Below, piece after piece: positions 52,409 through 61,648 of a stretch of DNA of 64,000 nucleotides. The notes beneath the pieces are model-generated. The model did no database searches, was not told the DNA's origin, and saw only the letters and a program-made list of their open reading frames with translations. Where the stretch lies: contig CAYVOV010000021.1 in the NCBI GenBank assembly GCA_964453525.1, positions 15,417 to 79,416 on the forward strand. Reading direction: 5' to 3'. This stretch comes from CAYVOV01 sp964453525. GTDB taxonomy: Bacteria > Chloroflexota > Dehalococcoidia > Dehalococcoidales > UBA2162. Each line of letters begins with the position of its first letter. Position 1 is the stretch's first letter. A program made the position numbers and the translations under genes.

Positions 52409-52735
52409 ATGCATATACATTTACGACATAACGGAAAAGCCAGGCGGTTACCGAAACCTATTCAGGACTATATGAGGCATAGATTTATGTTACTGCCCGA
52501 ATATCTCGGAATGCTGAGATGTTTTGAGTATCAAGGCGAGGTCAATGGAAAATTGGTCAGACGCATAAGCATATTTAGCCCCAACAAAGCAGAAGAGAAG
52601 CACTTCGTGATTAAAACCAGACTTGACCTGGAGCAACATCCCGAGATGCTACTCTTCGAAGGTTATATTGATAGTCGGGGGAATGCTTACGCGGCTGACC
52701 GGCGGGCGTCGATTAGAAGGACTAGGGCTGGCTAG
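52409..52735 (+). CDS. Hypothetical basic protein, 108 aa
   Basis: The start is ATG 52409; AGGAAGATGAGAAG supplies a ribosome site. I do not recognise the family. The chain is basic, with His/Arg-rich ends (MHIHLRHNGKARRLPKP and DRRASIRRTRAG) around a beta-rich middle containing VNGKLVRRISIF and FVIKTRLDLEQHPEMLLFEG. No cysteine pairs, signal or membrane segment. It sits in the run of small genes between the promoter at 51756 and kamA. Confidence 0.6.
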   Translation: MHIHLRHNGKARRLPKPIQDYMRHRFMLLPEYLGMLRCFEYQGEVNGKLVRRISIFSPNKAEEKHFVIKTRLDLEQHPEMLLFEGYIDSRGNAYAADRRASIRRTRAG

Positions 52736-52783
52736 GGTGGTTCATATGATTTCGCTACTAAGAATCAATGAGGTAATACGGAA

Positions 52784-53092
52784 ATGGCAATAATAACAAA
52801 GGAAATCGCAAATCGAATGCTTGGAGAGGTAGAGCCGGAAAAACAGTTCTACTGTTCTAATGGCACATACCTTAAGAGTCTGCCTGAGCTGAAACTTGCT
52901 CTTGAAGAGATGAGCGATGAGACTTACAGCTATCACTCCAATGAGGTTAAGACGGACTTCAGCAACTGGGTCAGGGATGTAATCGGCGATGCAAAACTAT
53001 CGCGGGACCTTTTAAAGAGCAATAGCCGGACTCAAGCAGCAAAAAATGTCGCCAGCAGAGTGGCCTGGTTGAAGAATAAAACAACAAATTAG
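52784..53092 (+). CDS. DUF5752-like small protein, 102 aa
   Basis: The protein is mainly helical after an N-terminal strand. FYCSNGTYLKSLPELKLALE, then YHSNEVKTDFSNWVRDVIGD, resembles DUF5752-type proteins found in archaea and anaerobic bacteria, often beside sugar-metabolism genes. Function is not established. ATG 52784 lacks a strong ribosome site. It ends 30 bases before kamA and is very probably co-transcribed. Confidence 0.6.
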   Translation: MAIITKEIANRMLGEVEPEKQFYCSNGTYLKSLPELKLALEEMSDETYSYHSNEVKTDFSNWVRDVIGDAKLSRDLLKSNSRTQAAKNVASRVAWLKNKTTN

Positions 53093-53122
53093 GTAAGGAG
53101 AGAGAGGACATACAGGAAAGTA

Positions 53123-54478
53123 ATGAAAAACCCATTAACAGTTACTAAAGATACCATTTCTTGTGAAGAGGAGGAACCTCCTAGTTGTAGTGCCTTTATA
53201 AATGAGGTTGCAGATAAAGAATCCCCTGGTATTGCCGTCTGTTGTAGCAGACGGTTTTTTAATCAGGTTCCTGATGGTTGCTGGAAAAACTGGAAATGGC
53301 AATTCCGTAATCGTATTACCACGGTAGAAGAACTGGCAAAATTTATCCCTCTTACAGACAATGAACAGGTTCAGCTCAAGCTGGTATCTGTCAAATATCC
53401 CCTGTCGATAACACCCTACTATCTGTCATTGATAGACCCCTTTGACCCGGATGACCCTATCAGAAAGCAGGCTATACCTTCATTCGAGGAAATCGCCCTG
53501 GCTGACATGGGGAAAGAAGACCCGCTGGCAGAAAAAAGAGACTCTGCTGTTCCTGGACTTGTGCACCGCTACCCCGACCGGGTGCTGGTGGTGCTGACCA
53601 ATCTCTGCCCGATGCTCTGCCGTCACTGTACCAGGAAGAGGGAATGGCGGCATGGCGGGTGGGTGAGGTCTCCTGAACAGATTGAAGCCATGCTCGACTA
53701 TATTCGCCGACATGGGGAGGTCAGGGATGTAATTCTCTCCGGTGGCGACCCGCTTACTCTGTCTACTGCCCATCTTGAAAAGATCATTTCTAAACTGAGA
53801 CAGATTGACCATGTGGAGATAATCCGAATCGGCAGCCGTTTCCCGGTGGTACTACCGCAGCGCATCGATGACGAACTCTGCACCATGCTATCGGAGTACG
53901 GGCCGATATGGCTCAATACTCACTTCAACCATTACCGGGAAATAACTCCGGAGTCGGCAGCAGCCTGCGATAAACTGCTGCGGAGCGGAGTCCCGGTGAA
54001 CAACCAGTCTGTCCTGCTACGGGGAGTGAATGATTCCGTGGAGGTGCAGAGGAAACTCTGCCAGGGTCTCCTGAAAATCAAGGTGCGCCCATACTACCTA
54101 TTCCAGTGCGATGAGGTGCAGGGTACCGAGCACCTGCGGACCCCGGTAGAGGTAGGGCTGAATATGATCGAGGGCTTGCGTGGTCATACCTCGGGACTGG
54201 CAGTTCCTGCCTTCGTTATAGACCTGCCTGACGGCGGCGGGAAAGTACCTCTCCAGCCGAACTATGTATTGAAACGTAATAAAGAGGAACTGATACTGAG
54301 AAATTATGAAGACAACTTGTTCCGCTATAGAAACCCGAGGACTAACGGACACCGCAGACACCCCGTAGAAGCGGCAAGACCGATCATTGCTTCGAAAGAT
54401 AATAAGCCGGCAGTTGTAATTTCCAGTCTGAAAACCGTAAGAGTCAGAGATGAAAATCGGGTTATCGTACGACCTTAA
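53123..54478 (+). CDS. kamA: Lysine 2,3-aminomutase family radical-SAM enzyme
   Basis: A 451-residue enzyme that converts L-alpha-lysine to beta-lysine (family function). The radical-SAM cluster cysteines are C162-x3-C166-x2-C169 (CPMLCRHC), the SAM-binding GGDP follows in ILSGGDPLTL, and the PLP lysine lies in DGGGKVPLQPNY near residue 379. The N-terminal 35 residues are longer and more cysteine-rich than usual (SCEEEEPPSC). Related glutamate or arginine mutases cannot be excluded. The end overlaps the first ATP-grasp gene by 29 bases. It is the first enzyme of the five-enzyme run. Confidence 0.9.
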   Translation: MKNPLTVTKDTISCEEEEPPSCSAFINEVADKESPGIAVCCSRRFFNQVPDGCWKNWKWQFRNRITTVEELAKFIPLTDNEQVQLKLVSVKYPLSITPYYLSLIDPFDPDDPIRKQAIPSFEEIALADMGKEDPLAEKRDSAVPGLVHRYPDRVLVVLTNLCPMLCRHCTRKREWRHGGWVRSPEQIEAMLDYIRRHGEVRDVILSGGDPLTLSTAHLEKIISKLRQIDHVEIIRIGSRFPVVLPQRIDDELCTMLSEYGPIWLNTHFNHYREITPESAAACDKLLRSGVPVNNQSVLLRGVNDSVEVQRKLCQGLLKIKVRPYYLFQCDEVQGTEHLRTPVEVGLNMIEGLRGHTSGLAVPAFVIDLPDGGGKVPLQPNYVLKRNKEELILRNYEDNLFRYRNPRTNGHRRHPVEAARPIIASKDNKPAVVISSLKTVRVRDENRVIVRP

Positions 54479-55454
54479 AGAGGCGGTGCATCTGAATAAA
54501 GCAGGTACCGAGGACGCTCTGGAAGAGTATGACTCCATCGAGACGGTGGAGATTATCAAAGCGGTGCTTGAGTCTGCTGGTCATACGGTAATAATGCTCG
54601 GCGGCGGGATAGAATTTCTTAATGGCATTTTACTCGAGAATGTGGATATTGTATTTAACATAGCCGAGGGGCGGGGCAGTTACCGTAGCCGGGAGGCGCA
54701 GATTCCTGCCATACTTGAGATGCTTGATATACCCTATACCGGCTCGGACCCCCAATGCCTGGCGGTTTGCTTGGACAAGCTGATGACAAAAAAGCTTGTG
54801 AAGCTGATCGACGTTCCCACTCCTTGGTGGATAAAAGTAAATGATGATGGTGAATTTGCTGCGATAGACTGGCAAGATATCCCATTTCCTGCAATCGTCA
54901 AACCGGCTTATGAAGGCTCCAGCAAAGGCGTACGCTCCACTTCACTGGTATATAGTCCTGAAGAGGCGCAGACTGTAGTCGGCTGTCTACTGGAAGACTA
55001 CCAGCAGCCGGTAATGGTGGAGGAATTTATTAATGGTGACGAAGTTACAGTCGGGATTATCGGTAATTCACCACCGGCAGTGCTGGGTGTAATGCGCGTC
55101 CTGCCGAGGCAAAAGAGCGAGCGCTTTGTCTATTCATTGGAGGTAAAGAGGGACTGGGAAAGGCTGGTAGACTACGAATGCCCTGCCCGGGTGAGTACTG
55201 AAACAACTGACCTTTTAAAAAATTATAGTCTAAAGACATTCGAGGCCCTGGGCTGCCGCGACTTTGCCCGGATTGATTTCAGGGTGAGTCCTGATGGCGT
55301 GCCGTATTTCATCGAGATAAATCCCCTGCCGGGACTCGGTACCTATAGCGACCTGGTTATTATGGCTAAAAAGGTTGGCTGGAGTCACCAGGAGTTGATT
55401 ATAGCAGTATTTAACGCAACGCTGAAAAGATATCCGCGGTCCATATGCGTATAG
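54450..55454 (+). CDS. ATP-grasp ligase 1, D-Ala-D-Ala ligase-like
   Basis: A 334-residue ATP-grasp enzyme overlapping kamA by 29 bases and the next ligase by 10. Marks of the fold: VDIVFNIAEG near 68-77, IPYTGSDP near 93-100, FPAIVKPAYEGSSKGV at 147-162 with the ATP-binding lysine, then DFARIDFRV and EINPLPGLGTYSD for metal and product binding. D-Ala-D-Ala ligases join two amino acids by acyl phosphate. The unusual context next to an aminomutase makes a different amino acid more likely than D-Ala. The substrate is inference. Confidence 0.85.
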   Translation: MKIGLSYDLKEAVHLNKAGTEDALEEYDSIETVEIIKAVLESAGHTVIMLGGGIEFLNGILLENVDIVFNIAEGRGSYRSREAQIPAILEMLDIPYTGSDPQCLAVCLDKLMTKKLVKLIDVPTPWWIKVNDDGEFAAIDWQDIPFPAIVKPAYEGSSKGVRSTSLVYSPEEAQTVVGCLLEDYQQPVMVEEFINGDEVTVGIIGNSPPAVLGVMRVLPRQKSERFVYSLEVKRDWERLVDYECPARVSTETTDLLKNYSLKTFEALGCRDFARIDFRVSPDGVPYFIEINPLPGLGTYSDLVIMAKKVGWSHQELIIAVFNATLKRYPRSICV

Positions 55455-56446
55455 CTATCATCTACAATAAACCCGTGTCTTCATATTACAACACTGCTGG
55501 TGAACAGGATGCCGTCAACGGTGTCCTGAGTGCAGTGACGGCAGTACAATGGTCATTACTCGAGCGGGGACATTCAGTTATCTGTGTCCCTTTGACCATG
55601 CCTCTTGAGGCAGCCAGGAAAAAGCTCGGCAATTTGTGTGCGGACGTCGTATTCAATCTCTTCGAGGGTTTCTGCGGGTATCCCGGTACCGAGCCGGACG
55701 TACCCGCCGTTCTATCGGAACTTGGTATACCCTATACCGGGTGTTCGCCGGAGGCACTGAGGCTGGCATTGAACAAAGCCGGCACCAAGGTTGTCCTCAA
55801 GTCAGGTGGGATTACCACTCCGGACTTTCAGTTGCTTGGGCCCGGAAGTCTCTCTTCATTTCACCTTAGATATCCGTGTATTGTCAAGCCGAACAGCGAG
55901 GACGCCAGCCACGGTATGTCTGAAGAAAGCGTGGTTGCTGATTTCCCGGCACTGGAAAGGCAGTTCAACAGGATAATACATTTGTACGGAGGGGAGGAAA
56001 CTCTGGTCGAAGAATACATCGACGGGCGGGAATTCAACGCCACGGTTATCGGTAACTCTGGTTGTAAAGTGCTTGCCATATCTGAAATCATATTCTCGCT
56101 ATCGCCGGGTATGCCAAAAATCCTCACCTATGCCAGCAAATGGGACCCGGATAGCACCTATTATCGTGGTACCAGAGCCATCTGCCCTGCAAGAATACCT
56201 GAAGAAGAACAGCAACATATCATAGAAGTGGTAGAAAAAGCCTTCTGCCTTACCGGCTGCCGTGGTTATGCGAGGGTAGATATGCGAATGGACAGTCAGA
56301 GACGGCTCAACGTTATAGAAGTCAATCCCAATCCGGATATTTCACCGGACTCTGGAGCCGCTCTTCAGGCTAGAGCCGTCGGCCTGGACTACACAGAGCT
56401 TATTGACAAAATCGTATCAATGGCACTGGAGGTGCAGTCACAGTGA
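55445..56446 (+). CDS. ATP-grasp ligase 2, D-Ala-D-Ala ligase-like
   Basis: A 333-residue paralogue-like partner of the previous gene, overlapping it by 10 bases. Similar blocks are present: CADVVFNLFEGFCG at 65-78, IPYTGCSPEA near 95-104, YPCIVKPNSEDASHG with ATP-binding lysine, YARVDMRM, and VIEVNPNPDISPDSG. The two ligases differ enough to have distinct substrates, so two successive amide-bond steps, or one enzyme per substrate, are possible. It overlaps the acetyltransferase by four bases, showing tight translational coupling. Confidence 0.85.
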   Translation: MRIAIIYNKPVSSYYNTAGEQDAVNGVLSAVTAVQWSLLERGHSVICVPLTMPLEAARKKLGNLCADVVFNLFEGFCGYPGTEPDVPAVLSELGIPYTGCSPEALRLALNKAGTKVVLKSGGITTPDFQLLGPGSLSSFHLRYPCIVKPNSEDASHGMSEESVVADFPALERQFNRIIHLYGGEETLVEEYIDGREFNATVIGNSGCKVLAISEIIFSLSPGMPKILTYASKWDPDSTYYRGTRAICPARIPEEEQQHIIEVVEKAFCLTGCRGYARVDMRMDSQRRLNVIEVNPNPDISPDSGAALQARAVGLDYTELIDKIVSMALEVQSQ

Positions 56447-56919
56447 TAATTAAAATACGTCAGATGAACAATAACGATGAGCTGGAGATTATTAAAATAC
56501 TTTATGCCACGCCTGAATTCACTCCGGCAGAGGTAAAGGTTGCCGAAGAACTTATTAAACTGCACCTGCAGCATGGCACCGCTTCGGGCTATCACACTCT
56601 GGTTGCGGAGGCTGACCTGACGCCCGCCGGCTATATCTGCTACGGACCTACTCCTCTGACCGAAGGCACCTGGGATATATACTGGATAGCGGTTGCTGCA
56701 AACAGGCAGCACCGGGGAATAGGTCATGCTCTGCTGGCAGAAGCCGAGACCAGAATAACAAAAGCCGGGGGAAGGCTTATCCTTATCGAGACCTCTTCAA
56801 AATCAGAATATGAGAAGACCAGACGCTTTTACGGCGACCAGGGCTATGAACAGATAGCACGCATTCCCGACTTTTACACCCCCGGAGATGATAAACTGGT
56901 CCTTAGAAAAGTATTATAA
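56443..56919 (+). CDS. GNAT acetyltransferase
   Basis: A 158-residue GNAT from GTG 56443, overlapping the second ligase by 4 bases. The acetyl-CoA site motif is NRQHRGIGHALL (Q/R-x-x-G-x-G/A) near residues 86-97, and the end has the usual KTRRFYGDQGYEQ. In methanogens, KamA (AblA) plus an acetyltransferase (AblB) makes N-epsilon-acetyl-beta-lysine; this enzyme could do the analogous step on beta-lysine or on a ligase product, but it is not an obvious AblB homologue by eye. Confidence 0.87.
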   Translation: MIIKIRQMNNNDELEIIKILYATPEFTPAEVKVAEELIKLHLQHGTASGYHTLVAEADLTPAGYICYGPTPLTEGTWDIYWIAVAANRQHRGIGHALLAEAETRITKAGGRLILIETSSKSEYEKTRRFYGDQGYEQIARIPDFYTPGDDKLVLRKVL

Positions 56920-57193
56920 CAGAATTTTAACGCTGCGGTACAGGATGATGTAGCTTGCCGGTCCGGTTGGAGAATTTCATACTCACTTTTATTCCTCTGC
57001 TTATAGTTATTGATGCCTTCGGTAATTTACCTTTTGTTGCCTCCTTGAGCGAGGGGATGATTAAAAAGGAACGGTATAAGATGGTCCACACATCCATCGC
57101 TACCACTACTGTCTGTTAGGTATAGTAAATGCTTGAATTAAACCAACAGCCTGAGTAATAGAGAGTATAACTAGCTAAAAAGATAGAGTATCT
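56920..57193. other. Gap between the GNAT and GNAT-HDAC genes
   Basis: It has 274 bases without a gene. Nothing like a strong terminator or promoter is seen, so it is unclear whether the GNAT-HDAC gene shares the operon transcript. Confidence 0.4.
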
Positions 57194-58933
57194 ATGTTTC
57201 GAATCCGCCGTGTTTACGATGACATTACCCCTGCCAACCAGGATGCTATAGCAGAAGTCCTGAATATTCTGAGGACTCAGTTCCCTGGTCTTTCCAGGAG
57301 AGACATTGCCAAGTTACCGGAACAGCTCCGCAATCCGCTGAAGTACCAGTTCCGAGCTATCTTATTTGTCGCTGAGGGTGCAAAAGGGAAAATAGATGGT
57401 TTTGCCCTTCTATTCCATGAGCCGGGGCTAAAGTTCTGCTACCTGGACTATATTTCCGCAGCCAGACAAATGACCGGCGGTGGCATTGGAGGCGCTCTCT
57501 ACGAAAGAGTGCGGGAAGAAGCCTTGGATTTGGAGACCATCGGGCTGTTTCTTGAATGCCTACCTGATGACCCTGAGCTGAGCCGTAATCCCGTAATAAG
57601 GAAACAGAACATAGCACGCCTTCGTTTCTATGAAAGATACGGAGCGCGCCCTATTGCCAATACCGCTTACGAGACACCACTACAGCCTGGCGACGACAAT
57701 CCGCCTTACCTTATTTTTGATAATCTCGGGCAGGACACGGAACTATCACTTGACGAGGCACGTTCCATAGTGCGGGCGATTCTGGAGAGGAAGTACAAAG
57801 GTGTAGTGACCGGTGAGTACATTGAAATGGTGGTGAATTCCTTTCAGGACGACCCGGTAGTCCTGAGAAAGCCCAGGTATGTTAAGAAACCAGCTGTTAA
57901 CATAAGCAGGAGCACACCTGAGGACAGGCGTATCAGGCTGGTCATCAACGACCGCCACGGTATTCACCATATTGAGGAGCGCGGCTACGTCGAATCACCG
58001 GTCAGGATAGACGCCATCCTCGAAGAGCTTGATAAAACCGACCTTTTCCATAGGATACCGGTTCGTCACTATTCGGAAAATAATATAAGGGCAGTCCATG
58101 ACTACGAGTTTGTCGATTACCTCTGGAAGGTTTGTTCCAAACTTGACGAGGGCACAGCGATATATCCCTATATCTTCCCGGTACGTAACCGTACACGTCC
58201 TCCCAAAGACCTTCCAATACGTGCCGGGTACTACTGCATAGACACCTTTACTCCCCTGACCGGCAATGCCTACCTCGCTGCCAAGCGAGCGGTGGACAGT
58301 GCTATCACCGCCGCCAGACAGCTTCTCCAGGGTTACCGCCTTGCTTATGCCCTGGTACGACCGCCGGGACACCACGCCGAGCCCGCCACATTCGGTGGCT
58401 TCTGCTATTTTAATTCGGCGGCAGTTGCTACTCACCTTCTCAGTAAATATGGCAAAATTGCCATGCTGGATATTGACTATCACCACGGCAACGGACAACA
58501 GGAGATATTCTACGAGCGTAACGATGTACTGACAGTATCCATTCATGGTCATCCCAGCTTTGCTTACCCCTATTTCAGTGGTTTTAACAGCGAAAGAGGC
58601 AGAGGAGCCGGACGAGGCTACAATGTTAATTATCCGCTCCCGGAAAATATCAGTATCGATGAATACAGTCAGGTGCTTTCCAGAGCACTGAAAAGGATAA
58701 CAAGGTTCCGTCCCAAGTATCTTGTCGTTCTACTGGGACTGGATACTGCCAGAGAGGACCCCACCGGAAGCTGGAGCCTAGAAACCGCAGACTTTGAATC
58801 AATCGGAAATATGATTGGCTCACTGCGCCTGCCGGCACTGGTCGTCCAGGAAGGCGGTTACGATACCAGAGTCCTCGGTACAAACACCCTGCACTTTTTC
58901 AAAGGACTGTGGTCAGCCACCTATGCCCGATAA
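57194..58933 (+). CDS. Fusion of GNAT acetyltransferase and HDAC-type deacetylase
   Basis: A 579-residue two-domain protein. Residues 1-170 are GNAT-like (QMTGGGIGGALYERVREEAL holds the acetyl-CoA loop; RLRFYERYGARP ends it). Residues about 250-579 are a class-II-like HDAC/acetylpolyamine amidohydrolase: PPGHHAE with H393 and H394, DIDYHHGNG with zinc ligands D428 and H430, and D517 in GLDTARED. EGGYDTRVLG near the end carries the active-site tyrosine-containing loop. Opposite reactions, acetyl transfer and acetyl removal, in one chain suggest reversible control of one metabolite or protein. The role in acyl-lysine metabolism is inferred from the neighbours. Confidence 0.88.
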   Translation: MFRIRRVYDDITPANQDAIAEVLNILRTQFPGLSRRDIAKLPEQLRNPLKYQFRAILFVAEGAKGKIDGFALLFHEPGLKFCYLDYISAARQMTGGGIGGALYERVREEALDLETIGLFLECLPDDPELSRNPVIRKQNIARLRFYERYGARPIANTAYETPLQPGDDNPPYLIFDNLGQDTELSLDEARSIVRAILERKYKGVVTGEYIEMVVNSFQDDPVVLRKPRYVKKPAVNISRSTPEDRRIRLVINDRHGIHHIEERGYVESPVRIDAILEELDKTDLFHRIPVRHYSENNIRAVHDYEFVDYLWKVCSKLDEGTAIYPYIFPVRNRTRPPKDLPIRAGYYCIDTFTPLTGNAYLAAKRAVDSAITAARQLLQGYRLAYALVRPPGHHAEPATFGGFCYFNSAAVATHLLSKYGKIAMLDIDYHHGNGQQEIFYERNDVLTVSIHGHPSFAYPYFSGFNSERGRGAGRGYNVNYPLPENISIDEYSQVLSRALKRITRFRPKYLVVLLGLDTAREDPTGSWSLETADFESIGNMIGSLRLPALVVQEGGYDTRVLGTNTLHFFKGLWSATYAR

Positions 58934-59111
58934 CTCTCAACACAATATGCGAAAAGTGGTGCTGAACAGCGGATTTTCATCGTGGATGATGGTATCTCTG
59001 GCGGTCGAAGGAGCTTTGCAAACCGCCGAAGGAATTGGACCAGAGGTAGTGGCTCAGGTAGTAGAAGCCATTCCGGATAAAAATCTGCCCATGATAAAAC
59101 ATGAAGTATGA
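58923..59111 (+). CDS. Small ORF related to the C-terminal tail of the MFS protein
   Basis: A 62-codon frame from ATG 58923, overlapping the end of the fusion gene by 11 bases. Its end, GALQTAEGIGPEVVAQVVEA then IPDKNLP, matches GAMLAAEALGPEVAAEVVEA then MPEENLS in the C-terminal tail encoded at 32124-34181 (about 16 of 27 identical). No ribosome site is evident. It may be a gene fragment or a genuine small protein carrying that helical module. Confidence 0.45.
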   Translation: MPDNSQHNMRKVVLNSGFSSWMMVSLAVEGALQTAEGIGPEVVAQVVEAIPDKNLPMIKHEV

Positions 59112-59151
59112 ATCATATCACGATTATGGTCACCGTTATCGCTGAGAATGT

Positions 59152-60768
59152 TTAGTGAGTGAAAGTACGGTAGTAAGGACAGTCGGAGTAATCGGCACGG
59201 AGCGCGCGGCCCTCCAATACTGCGTGGAAGCTAAGTGTCTCAGGAGAACGAAAGTCATCACCGATTCGGAAAGTTCCGTCCCCCAGTGGTATAAGCACCT
59301 CCGTTTCACCCGAAGGGAAAAGCAGTATCAGAGTACTCTTACGAAGTACCACCCGGAAATTTGATAGTTCAGGATTCCGGGTCCGGTAGTGCCCGGGGTA
59401 TGCCTTCCACTCTTCCGGGTAATCAAAGTATCGTGGTCCGGTATACCGGTCATTAACGTACCAGTCCGAACCGTGAAAGGCTTCTACTACATTTTCACCG
59501 TCCCGCCTGAATTCGAGTAAGAACAATTCAAAATGCGAGTGCCGTATGAAAAAAGTATCCCGGCCACGCTGTTCAAGAGGTATCTTCACACCATCATAGT
59601 CCAGTAGCAACTTATCGTCTTCAGTGATGATTTTTAGCTCACCATTCTCTGCTCTATAAATACCAGCATAATCTTTTGCATTAGATATGGAATATGGATC
59701 ACCAATCGGTGGTGAAGCAGGAAACTCTTCATTGTGGTTTGCGGCATATATGACTTTAAGAATGTAAGTGGCTGCATTATAGACTGCTTCCGATGCACCT
59801 TGCTTGTTGGTTAAGATGACAACTCCAATGCCTTCTTCCTGGTCCGCCAGGACGTGCGAGGAGAATCCGGCATTGGCTCCTCCATGACCGAGGTATATAC
59901 GGCCGTCAACAGGGTAGAGTACGAGAGCGTATCCATACTGCTCTTCACCCCTGAAAGACTCTAGCGGAGCCATCAGGTTAAAGCTTTCCTCGGATATCAG
60001 GCGTCTGTGGGGTCCAATTCCTTTATTCATTATCATGCGAAGAAATATCGCCATATCTTCTGCTGTAGATGCCTGACAGCCATCACCGGTAGCATGTTCG
60101 CTCCACACTGCAGGTACAAGCGTATGACCGGAATACTCCGGTCTATCATCATAAAGGCTGCAGTAGCCGATTGCTGTTTGTTTGCGTGTCTCAAACGTGA
60201 TAACTGGATGTGTTTTGGCCATACCCAGTGGATCCAGGATTCGGGACTGTATAATCTCTTTCAGTGTCAGTCCCGTTAACCTTTCAAGAAGGAATCCCAG
60301 AGTCTTGTAGCCGATGCTTGAGTAGTGCCAGTACTGTCCCGGTGGTACGTCAGTCATGGTCTCGCGTAAAGCCCAGGAGTCGTACAGTCCGTGCGGTGCA
60401 AGTTCAGTTCCTCTGACAATACCCGCAGTGTGCCCCATCAGGTGATGTACGGTTATCGGTGGGTATTCGGACTGGACCTGAAACCAGGGCAGATATTCCG
60501 TCACCGGTGCCTGCAGGTCCAGCCTTCCTTCATCACGAAGCTGCAACAGAGCGGTGACGGTGAACGACTTTCCAACTGACGCAATTTCGAACAAGGAGCC
60601 GGGTGTAACAGGAAGCTGTGCCGCTACATTGGCAAGCCCATAAGTAGAGACTCTGGCTAATTTCTCCCGGTCTGTAATCGCTACAGCCATACCCGGGATG
60701 TTTACCTCTTTCATCCTGAGTTCCAGGAATTTATCGATATGCTTAAACACCTTATGCATTTCAATCAA
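59152..60768 (-). CDS. Serine hydrolase, beta-lactamase class C/DD-peptidase fold
   Basis: A 538-residue protein. TTG 60768 is preceded by GAGGAG at 9 bases, better than the downstream ATG 60759. The active serine is S64 in SVGKSF (SxxK), the second motif is YSSIGY near residue 155 in place of YxN, and HGGANAGFS near 300 replaces the KTG box. The C-terminal 170 residues are an added beta-rich domain, as in many esterase EstB/PBP4*-type proteins. No signal peptide is visible, so it is probably cytoplasmic; peptidase, esterase and amidase roles are all possible. Confidence 0.88.
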   Translation of the reverse strand: MIEMHKVFKHIDKFLELRMKEVNIPGMAVAITDREKLARVSTYGLANVAAQLPVTPGSLFEIASVGKSFTVTALLQLRDEGRLDLQAPVTEYLPWFQVQSEYPPITVHHLMGHTAGIVRGTELAPHGLYDSWALRETMTDVPPGQYWHYSSIGYKTLGFLLERLTGLTLKEIIQSRILDPLGMAKTHPVITFETRKQTAIGYCSLYDDRPEYSGHTLVPAVWSEHATGDGCQASTAEDMAIFLRMIMNKGIGPHRRLISEESFNLMAPLESFRGEEQYGYALVLYPVDGRIYLGHGGANAGFSSHVLADQEEGIGVVILTNKQGASEAVYNAATYILKVIYAANHNEEFPASPPIGDPYSISNAKDYAGIYRAENGELKIITEDDKLLLDYDGVKIPLEQRGRDTFFIRHSHFELFLLEFRRDGENVVEAFHGSDWYVNDRYTGPRYFDYPEEWKAYPGHYRTRNPELSNFRVVLRKSTLILLFPSGETEVLIPLGDGTFRIGDDFRSPETLSFHAVLEGRALRADYSDCPYYRTFTH

Positions 60769-60999
60769 TGTTTTTCACTCCTCTCTCACCGTATAATTAA
60801 AAAAGTGCACTACGATGGGGAATTCCTGGCGATAAGTAATTTTATCAATATTGTCAATGTAATTATAATCCTGGCTTGTGTTGACAAACATTCTGATGTT
60901 ACCTACACTTACTACCCGAAAAAAATAATACCTTAACTATCTTTGCCTTCATAGATAGGAGTTACGACCGTTGACGGAGACAAAAAGACCCACGGGTGC

Positions 61000-61272
61000 T
61001 TGTTCTGGAGTGCTTTCTTAGCTGGCCTAATCGGTGTTGGATTCTTTACGTGGTTTGGGGTAGCGATGATTTTTGGGTACCCAGTTGTCTTACCGTTCAT
61101 TGTTATCCCTTGGGTTGGCTTGGTTATAGCATGGAGGCGGAAGTTATGTGGTGGTATGATTCTTATTCTTGCCAGCTTCTTGCCGTATCTTGTTATCAAG
61201 ATAGTAGTGAACATTAATCCTCAATTCATCAGCCATTCTTATTGGTTCTATGGCATTATGAATATTTGTTAA
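61000..61272 (+). CDS. Small membrane protein (start unresolved)
   Basis: A 90-residue frame with three hydrophobic segments (AFLAGLIGVGFFTWFGVAMI, VVLPFIVIPWVGLVIAW and MILILASFLPYLVIKIVV), with positive RRK between the second and third. TTG 61000 has no ribosome site; AGGAG before TTG 60971 is in another frame that ends after 16 codons, so the 5' end may be frameshifted. No family recognised. Confidence 0.45.
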   Translation: MFWSAFLAGLIGVGFFTWFGVAMIFGYPVVLPFIVIPWVGLVIAWRRKLCGGMILILASFLPYLVIKIVVNINPQFISHSYWFYGIMNIC

Positions 61273-61648
61273 TCGTGATATATGGGCACTATAATGCGTT
61301 ATTGAATCAATTTTAGCGCATTATTGTCATGATTAACTGATAACATTACAGAGTCAGTTAAGTATGGTTCTGTCATACTATGGCGTCTTTTTCGAAACAT
61401 TAGTCTCGAAATAATAGGGAAATGATAAAAAATGTCGCTTATTTGTATAATAACCTGGTTACAAGTTATTTTGTGCATATCAAAACGGGAGGATTGAGGA
61501 TGTACTCTTTCAACCTTCCTGCTGACACCATAGTAAAACACAATTCACTTCCGGCATACCGCGATACTTTCACTCCGGTTGCTGCCGGTCATTCGTATCC
61601 TTAGCTTCAAGAGGGATTTCATACATTCCTGCAAGCAGGTTATTATTT
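61273..61648. other. Intergenic region with an inverted repeat
   Basis: The arms ATAATGCG (61291-61298) and CGCATTAT (61317-61324) pair perfectly around 18 bases. A 60-codon frame at 61422-61604 (AGGG before ATG) has no recognisable sequence and is not called. Nothing else stands out. Confidence 0.45.
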
